A stretch of DNA of 10,761 nt from Clostridiales bacterium (GTDB taxonomy: Bacteria; Bacillota; Clostridia; Oscillospirales; CAG-272): positions 1 to 10,761 of the forward strand of contig JAAZGC010000318.1 of NCBI GenBank assembly GCA_012511425.1. The letters run 5' to 3'. The position numbers were made by a program, and so were the translations under genes. This document shows, piece after piece, positions 6,375-10,761 of the stretch (the first letter of the stretch is position 1; each line of letters starts with the position of its first letter). The notes beneath the pieces were generated by a model. It was not told the DNA's origin. It did not search any database and saw nothing but the letters and a program-made list of their open reading frames with translations.

Positions 6375-6387
6375 AAAATGATATAAT
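6359..6387 (+). promoter_or_regulatory. SigA promoter for the microprotein-argS-yebC unit
   Basis: TTGTCA (6359-6364, one mismatch) and TATAAT (6382-6387) are separated by 17 bases, with an extended -10 (TGA at 6379-6381). Transcription should start near 6394, about 27 bases before the ATG at 6421. The -35 lies inside a TTGTCA-N4-TGACAA inverted repeat, a possible operator. Confidence 0.75.
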
Positions 6388-6420
6388 ATACGGAGTATTT
6401 GTTTTTACATGGAGTTCAAC

Positions 6421-6576
6421 ATGGATATTACAGTTTTTATCTCGTCTTTTATGAGCGTTTTAGGCGTTTTGGCGCCGCTTACCGGCGACACCAAGCTCAC
6501 CTGGCTTATCCCGGCCGCCATAGTTTCCGCGGTGCTTGTGGTAGTGCTGGTCGTTTTGGGAAACCGCCGCAAATAA
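6421..6576 (+). CDS. 51-residue membrane microprotein with LPXTG-like sorting signal
   Basis: A short open reading frame read directly from the sequence. The protein starts MDITVFISSFMSVLGVL and has APLTGD at 18-23, a long hydrophobic stretch (about 28-46, ending LVVVLVVLG) and a final NRRK. This order (P-x-T-G, membrane segment, positive tail, about 30 residues in all) is that of a sortase cell-wall sorting signal, with Ala in place of the first Leu. The first 17 residues are also hydrophobic and could act as a signal sequence or second membrane segment, so almost nothing would remain outside the membrane. GGAG (6411-6414) stands 6 bases before the ATG and a good promoter lies upstream, which together argue for a real gene. 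It comes 47 bases before argS. Function unknown. Confidence 0.7.
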   Translation: MDITVFISSFMSVLGVLAPLTGDTKLTWLIPAAIVSAVLVVVLVVLGNRRK

Positions 6577-6580
6577 GGCT

Positions 6581-6599
6581 CGGCGTGTTTCGCCGTTTT
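6581..6599 (+). terminator. Short hairpin with U tract between microprotein gene and argS
   Basis: CGGCG (6581-6585) pairs with CGCCG (6591-6595) around TGTTT, followed by TTTTCC. The stem is only 5 base pairs, so at most it is a weak, leaky terminator that would lower argS transcription relative to the microprotein gene. No separate argS promoter is evident. Confidence 0.35.
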
Positions 6600-6623
6600 C
6601 CGATAATATTTAAGGATAAATAA

Positions 6624-8381
6624 ATGAATAAAATGACACTTGAAGCTCTGAAAACAGAGCTTTGCGAGTATCTTGCGGGGGCAGCTGCAGCGTATTTTCC
6701 GTCAGCTGTTTTGCCGGCGAAAGAGGAGCTGGAGGCTCAGCTTAAAGCTTCTCTTGAATACCCCCCCGACCCGTCGATGGGGGACATCGCCGTCCCCTGC
6801 TTTAAGCTGTCGAAAATACTCCGTTCCGCCCCGCCGGCAATCGCGGCGAAGCTAGGAGAGGGCATCGCGGAAAAGCTGCCTTTTATCGAAAAAGCGGAGA
6901 TAGCCGGCGGTTATCTCAACCTGACAATTTCAGGCAGATTCTATCGCGAAGGGCTGCTGCCGGCTATTCTCGACGCAAAAGAAAAATGGGGCGGTTCGGA
7001 CGTCGGACGCGGTAAGACGGTAGTCATCGATTACAGCTCCCCTAACGTCTGCAAGCCGTTTCATATCGGACACCTGGGAACTACCGTCATCGGCCATTCT
7101 CTGAAACTTCTGCTTGAAGCCGTCGGATATAAAGTTATCGGCATCAACTACATCGGCGACTGGGGCACTCAGTTCGGCAAGATGATTGTCGCTTTCGATA
7201 AATGGGGCGATCGCAGCGCAACAGAAAAGCGCGGAGTTGATGAACTGCTCGACCTCTATGTCCGCTTTCATCGCGAAGCGGAGAACGACCCGTCGCTCGA
7301 CGATATGGCGAGAGCCGAATTCCGCAAACTAGAAAACGGCGACGAACGAAATCTGGAGCTTTGGAAATGGTTTCGTGAGATTTCAATCGAAGAATACAAA
7401 AAAACCTATAAGCTGCTCGGAATTGAGTTTGACTCCTGGAAGGGCGAAAGCTTCTATACCGACAAAATGCCGCGGCAGGTGGAAAAGCTCCGCGAAAGCG
7501 GCCTTATGAAGCAAGACAAAGGCGCGTGGCTCGTCGACCTCGAAGACTACAAAATGCCGCCCTGCCTGATCCTCAAAAGCGACGGCTCAACCCTCTATCC
7601 GACGCGTGACATCGCCGCGGCGGTCTACCGCAAGGAAACATATGATTTCGACCTTGCGCTGTATGTGACATCGGCGGGGCAGAGCCTGCATTTCGCGCAA
7701 TGGTTTAAAGTCATCGAGCTTATGGGCTATGACTGGGCTGACAAGCTTGTCCATGTTCCTTACGGCACGATAAGCGTAGGCGGCGCAAAGCTTTCCACCC
7801 GCGAGGGCAACATGGTGCTGCTCCGCGAACTTTTCGCCGACGCCATCGAAAAAGTCGACGGCATCATCGCCGAGAAGAACCCGGATATCGAAAACCGCGA
7901 AGAAGCGGCGGAAGCCGTCGGCGTCGGAGCGGTAATCTACCACTATCTCTGGAACAGCCGCATAAAAGATATAAGCTTCAATATGGAAGACGCGCTCAGC
8001 TTCGACGGCGCAACCGGACCTTATGTCCAGTATACCTACGCCAGAACCGCGTCAATCCTCTCAAAAGCGGGAGAACTTGCCGACGCGCAGTATTCCCCCG
8101 GCGATTATCAGCCGAACGAATATGAATCTGCGCTGCTGCGCCAGCTGATGCTTCTGCCGGAAAAAGTCGCGGCGGCGATCGAAGGCTATGAACCGTCGGT
8201 CATCACCAGATACAGCTACGACGTTGCGACCGCATTCAACCGCCTGTATCAGTCGACCCGAATCATCGGCGCCGAATCGGAGGAAGTTCAGAATTTCAGG
8301 CTTGCGCTTACCCGCGCCGCCGGATATACGCTTAAGTCCTCGCTCGGACTTATCTGCCTCAAGACACCGGAAAAGATTTGA
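6624..8381 (+). CDS. argS: Arginyl-tRNA synthetase
   Basis: A 585-residue class I aminoacyl-tRNA synthetase that charges tRNA-Arg with arginine in the cytoplasm. It has the ArgRS-specific N-terminal domain (about 1-110, including the Y-P-x-D-P-S-M-G-D-I-A-x-P stretch), the HIGH motif in KPFHIGHLGTT (144-154), the G-D-W-G-T-Q-F-G signature (178-185), the KMSKS counterpart KLSTREGN (389-396), and a C-terminal helical anticodon-binding domain beginning near YVQYTYARTASILSKA. The KMSKS loop lacks the usual second Lys; many ArgRS share this and keep a Lys just before HIGH (here Lys144) that is thought to make up for it. AAGGA stands 7 bases before the ATG. No T-box leader is seen; the yebC-family gene follows after 21 bases. 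Confidence 0.97.
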   Translation: MNKMTLEALKTELCEYLAGAAAAYFPSAVLPAKEELEAQLKASLEYPPDPSMGDIAVPCFKLSKILRSAPPAIAAKLGEGIAEKLPFIEKAEIAGGYLNLTISGRFYREGLLPAILDAKEKWGGSDVGRGKTVVIDYSSPNVCKPFHIGHLGTTVIGHSLKLLLEAVGYKVIGINYIGDWGTQFGKMIVAFDKWGDRSATEKRGVDELLDLYVRFHREAENDPSLDDMARAEFRKLENGDERNLELWKWFREISIEEYKKTYKLLGIEFDSWKGESFYTDKMPRQVEKLRESGLMKQDKGAWLVDLEDYKMPPCLILKSDGSTLYPTRDIAAAVYRKETYDFDLALYVTSAGQSLHFAQWFKVIELMGYDWADKLVHVPYGTISVGGAKLSTREGNMVLLRELFADAIEKVDGIIAEKNPDIENREEAAEAVGVGAVIYHYLWNSRIKDISFNMEDALSFDGATGPYVQYTYARTASILSKAGELADAQYSPGDYQPNEYESALLRQLMLLPEKVAAAIEGYEPSVITRYSYDVATAFNRLYQSTRIIGAESEEVQNFRLALTRAAGYTLKSSLGLICLKTPEKI

Positions 8382-8402
8382 TATATATATGGAGAATAAG
8401 TC

Positions 8403-9143
8403 ATGTCAGGACACAGCAAATGGAGTAACATAAAGCATAAAAAGGAAAAGACCGATGCGCAGCGGGCGAAGATTTTCACCAAAATCGGCAAAGAGATGTC
8501 GGTTGCCGTCCGCGAGAGCGGTCCGGACCCGGCAACCAACTCGAAGCTCCGCGACCTTATCGCAAAGGCAAAATCCCAGAACGTCCCCAACGACAACATT
8601 GAGCGCATAATCAAGCGCGCCGTCGGCGACGACAGCGTCGTATACGAGGAGATAACTTACGAGGGCTACGGCCCCGGAGGAGTCGCCGTTATCGTTGAAG
8701 TGACCACCGACAACAAAAACCGCGCCGCCGGCGAAGTCCGCCACATCTTCGATAAATACGGCGGCAACTTAGGCGTCACCGGATCCGTCGGATTCCTTTT
8801 CACCGATAAAGGCGTAATAGTTATCGAAAAAGACGAAGATGCCGAAATAGACGCCGAAAAGCTGATGGAGACCGCGATAATGGCAGGAGCCGAAGACTTC
8901 TCCTCAGACGGCGATGTTTATGAAATCACCACCGAACCGGCTCAATTAAGCGCCGTCCGCGACGATATAGAAGCCGCCGGATACGCGATCCTATCGGCCG
9001 AAGTCGAAAAAATACCGTCTACATATATCACTCTGACCGACGAAGAAGCGGTCAAGAATATGCAGACGATCCTTGATAACTTCGACGACAACGACGACGT
9101 TACCGACGTTTACCACAACTGGGAAAACGCCGACGAAGAATAA
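8403..9143 (+). CDS. YebC/PmpR (TACO1) family protein
   Basis: A 246-residue protein that opens with the family hallmark MSGHSKWSNIKHKKEKTDAQ and keeps N-V-P-N-D-N-I-E-R-I-I-K (about residues 60-71) and YEGYGPGGVAVIVE (about 85-98). Length is normal and three domains are expected. The family was long annotated as transcriptional regulators; recent work on bacterial and mitochondrial members points to a role in translation, helping ribosomes pass proline-rich stretches. Which applies here is not shown by sequence. GGAG (8391-8394) stands 8 bases before the ATG and argS ends 21 bases upstream, so the two are cotranscribed, which suits a translation role. An intrinsic terminator follows the stop codon. 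Confidence 0.95.
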   Translation: MSGHSKWSNIKHKKEKTDAQRAKIFTKIGKEMSVAVRESGPDPATNSKLRDLIAKAKSQNVPNDNIERIIKRAVGDDSVVYEEITYEGYGPGGVAVIVEVTTDNKNRAAGEVRHIFDKYGGNLGVTGSVGFLFTDKGVIVIEKDEDAEIDAEKLMETAIMAGAEDFSSDGDVYEITTEPAQLSAVRDDIEAAGYAILSAEVEKIPSTYITLTDEEAVKNMQTILDNFDDNDDVTDVYHNWENADEE

Positions 9144-9157
9144 TAATGCAAAAAATC

Positions 9158-9184
9158 AGGCGAGGGCAACCCCGCCTTTTTATT
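9158..9184 (+). terminator. Intrinsic terminator after the yebC-family gene
   Basis: AGGCG (9158-9162) and GGG (9164-9166) pair with CCC (9170-9172) and CGCCT (9173-9177), with a bulged A at 9163 and a CAA loop, followed by TTTTATT. It starts 14 bases after the stop codon and ends the microprotein-argS-yebC unit. Confidence 0.85.
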
Positions 9185-9200
9185 CGGTTCGATCAAATAA

Positions 9201-9238
9201 GGCGAGATCCCGCTTCTTCCCGGAAGCTGACTCTCGCC
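9201..9238 (-). terminator. Likely terminator of the solute-binding protein gene
   Basis: Read on the minus strand, GGCGAGA (9238-9232) pairs with TCTCGCC (9207-9201), with an inner GCTTC/GAAGC stem (9227-9223 with 9216-9212), and the outer arm is followed by TTATTT. It lies just after the stop at 9248 and faces the yebC terminator, so the two convergent units each end on their own hairpin. Confidence 0.65.
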
Positions 9239-9247
9239 CGTAATTAT

Positions 9248-10729
9248 TTAAATATCTTCTTCAACCGCTTCGTAGATCTTTTCGTAGTGTTTAAGGACTT
9301 TCTTTTCGACGGATGCCCAGTAAGAGGCAACGTCGGTCTTCTTGTCTGTCATCATTCGCGGAAGGATCCAGGTGCATCCGTTCCAGCTGTCAAAGACATA
9401 ACCGAAGTCATACAAGATACCGTCGTAGATGTAATCAAGCATCTCGAAGCTTTCATCGTCGCGGAGATATTTGGTGCCGAGAGCGATGTCATAAACAACC
9501 GGTATGACCTGCTTGTAGGTCTCTGCACACATGGCTTCGATTATAACGCCGGTGCGAGCCACATCCTCGTCTGAAGCTGTCTTCGGTATGCAGAGCATAC
9601 CGTTCCAGGCGTCGACGTGGGTATGATAACCCTCCTGCGCCTCGTCGAATTTCGGATAAGGAATCATACCGAAGTCGACTTCGGTGGATCGGAAACTTTG
9701 AGCATCGGATACTCCGCCGGCGAAGAGAAAGGCTCGTCCGTCGGTAAAAGCGGGAACGCAGGATGCGTTATTGAAGTCGTAATCTCCGTAGAGGGTGCGG
9801 TTGTCATTGTAGATCAGATTGTAAAGCTTCTCGACAAGCGTGACCATTTTGTCGTTCATGACGTTCGGTGTAGGCATACCGCTGTCGTCAATGATAACCG
9901 AACAGATATCCGCGCCGTACATGAAGTTAAGCGTGGTGTTGTCGTTGTTGCAGGCGAGGCCGTACTGATCGCTTTCGTCAAATACGCCGTCACCGTTTAT
10001 GTCTTCGCTTACTAATTTTGTATACTCGGAAATAAGATCCATAGTCCACTTTCCCTGCCTTACGGTGTCATAAACGCCGGTTATTCCGTAGTTTTCACCG
10101 AGCTGCTTATTGAAAAGCATGCAGAAAGGATAGGGAATTGTGATGCTTCCGGCGATGAAATACTGCTTGCCTAATATCTGCATAGTTTCGTTGATCTGAC
10201 TGTTCCACCAGGGCTTTGTAAGATCGATATGCGGCACATCGTTCCAGCTTCGTATGCAGTGTCCCAGAACAAAACCGGAGGCGGATTGAATCTGGTGCGG
10301 AATGCAGACATCGACTGCTTTTTCGCCGGCAGTGACGAACTTTTTGAAAGCGCCGTCAAGTTCGGCAATTCCGGGGTGCGCGTTTACCGCGATCTCAAAG
10401 TTGAAACGCTCTTCAACCTGGCGGTTGCGCTGAAATATAACGTCGTTGACGAGATCCCCGGTTTCCTCTTCCTGATAATAAGTTCCGGGGGAATAAGTCA
10501 TTATCGTAAATACATAACCGTTGAAGTCGGAGTCGGGCAGGTCGTCCGGAATAAGCTGACGCTTTTCTATATCGGAAAGTTCGGCTGTGGTCTCCGCTTC
10601 CGCATTGTCAGCCGATGCCGCCGTCGTGTCAAGTGCGTCTCCGTCCTTTCCTCCGCAGGAGGCGGACAGCAGAAGCGCAGTCATAAGCAGCGCCGCAAGG
10701 ATGAGTGACAGGATTCTTTTTGTTTTCAT
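9248..10729 (-). CDS. Extracellular solute-binding lipoprotein of an ABC importer (sugar type)
   Basis: A 493-residue secreted protein. A Lys/Arg-rich start, a hydrophobic core (about 7-21) and a relaxed lipobox L-S-A-S-C with Cys25 indicate a lipoprotein tethered to the membrane. Residues 28-56 form an acidic, Ala/Thr-rich linker. The body shows family-1-type solute-binding features: GKWTMDLISEYTKLVSEDIN (226-245) leading into an EF-hand-like D-I-N-G-D-G-V-F-D-E-S-D (243-254), GRAFLFAGG (331-339) and VDFGMIPYPK (351-360). Such proteins capture oligosaccharides for ABC uptake; the ligand cannot be told from sequence, and the many Trp and Tyr residues fit carbohydrate binding. AAGGAG (about 10738-10743) stands about 8 bases before the ATG. 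Any permease genes would lie outside the window: the downstream neighbour is convergent, so this is the last gene of its unit. Confidence 0.9.
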   Translation of the reverse strand: MKTKRILSLILAALLMTALLLSASCGGKDGDALDTTAASADNAEAETTAELSDIEKRQLIPDDLPDSDFNGYVFTIMTYSPGTYYQEEETGDLVNDVIFQRNRQVEERFNFEIAVNAHPGIAELDGAFKKFVTAGEKAVDVCIPHQIQSASGFVLGHCIRSWNDVPHIDLTKPWWNSQINETMQILGKQYFIAGSITIPYPFCMLFNKQLGENYGITGVYDTVRQGKWTMDLISEYTKLVSEDINGDGVFDESDQYGLACNNDNTTLNFMYGADICSVIIDDSGMPTPNVMNDKMVTLVEKLYNLIYNDNRTLYGDYDFNNASCVPAFTDGRAFLFAGGVSDAQSFRSTEVDFGMIPYPKFDEAQEGYHTHVDAWNGMLCIPKTASDEDVARTGVIIEAMCAETYKQVIPVVYDIALGTKYLRDDESFEMLDYIYDGILYDFGYVFDSWNGCTWILPRMMTDKKTDVASYWASVEKKVLKHYEKIYEAVEEDI

Positions 10730-10761
10730 TTCGGCTTCTCCTTTTGGTTTATATAATCTGA

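Noticed and set aside
6399..6623. A 74-codon frame in another reading frame over the microprotein gene
   Set aside because: It has no Shine-Dalgarno site before its ATG and its product has no recognisable pattern, while the frame at 6421 has a good site and a clear membrane-protein layout.
6388..6623. T-box or other riboswitch before argS
   Set aside because: The leader is short, holds a coding frame, and shows no T-box consensus or large conserved fold.
9146..10708. Several plus-strand frames of 130-160 codons over the solute-binding protein gene
   Set aside because: They are antisense shadows of a well-supported gene and two would run through terminator hairpins.

Overview
The window is chromosomal housekeeping DNA from a low-to-mid GC, Gram-positive-type bacterium, most likely an uncultured member of the Clostridia (Bacillota). 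Supporting signs are a ylxM-ffh-rpsP-khpA cluster, a YbxB-type methyltransferase, a Clostridia-style sugar-type solute-binding lipoprotein with an acidic linker, strong Shine-Dalgarno sites, consensus SigA promoters, and an LPXTG-like microprotein. The exact taxon cannot be fixed from the sequence alone.

Layout. (1) Positions 1-1312, minus strand: a DMT/EamA-type transporter followed by the start of an MBOAT O-acyltransferase that runs off the left edge, read from a promoter at about 1343-1371. (2) Positions 1492-2999, plus strand: a consensus extended -10 promoter drives a shikimate-kinase-like P-loop kinase and then an atypical AraC-type regulator with an acidic tail. (3) Positions 3104-3721, minus strand: a YbxB/RsmC-type methyltransferase. 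(4) Positions 3783-6318, minus strand: a translation and secretion operon, ylxM-ffh-rpsP-khpA, with a perfect consensus promoter upstream and an intrinsic terminator directly after khpA. (5) Positions 6359-9184, plus strand: a divergent promoter drives a 51-residue membrane microprotein, then argS and a yebC-family gene, ending at a terminator. (6) Positions 9201-10729, minus strand: a solute-binding lipoprotein gene with its own terminator, convergent with yebC.

How the genes relate. The centre (3812-9143) is a divergent pair of transcription units devoted to protein synthesis and export: SRP GTPase and its HTH partner, ribosomal protein S16, an RNA-binding KH protein, arginyl-tRNA synthetase and a YebC protein. 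The flanks are surface and nutrient functions: a transporter, a membrane acyltransferase and a solute-binding lipoprotein.

No mobile element, CRISPR array, tRNA, rRNA or defence system was seen, and no clear undescribed multi-gene system. The items most worth a second look are the microprotein that is almost nothing but a sortase-like sorting signal, the kinase that lacks the usual shikimate-binding arginine, the shortened rpsP operon, and the repeated TTGACA/TTGTCA palindromes in the divergent promoter region. No stretch over 300 bases lacks a gene; the longest gaps (1313-1549 and 6216-6420) are promoter regions.
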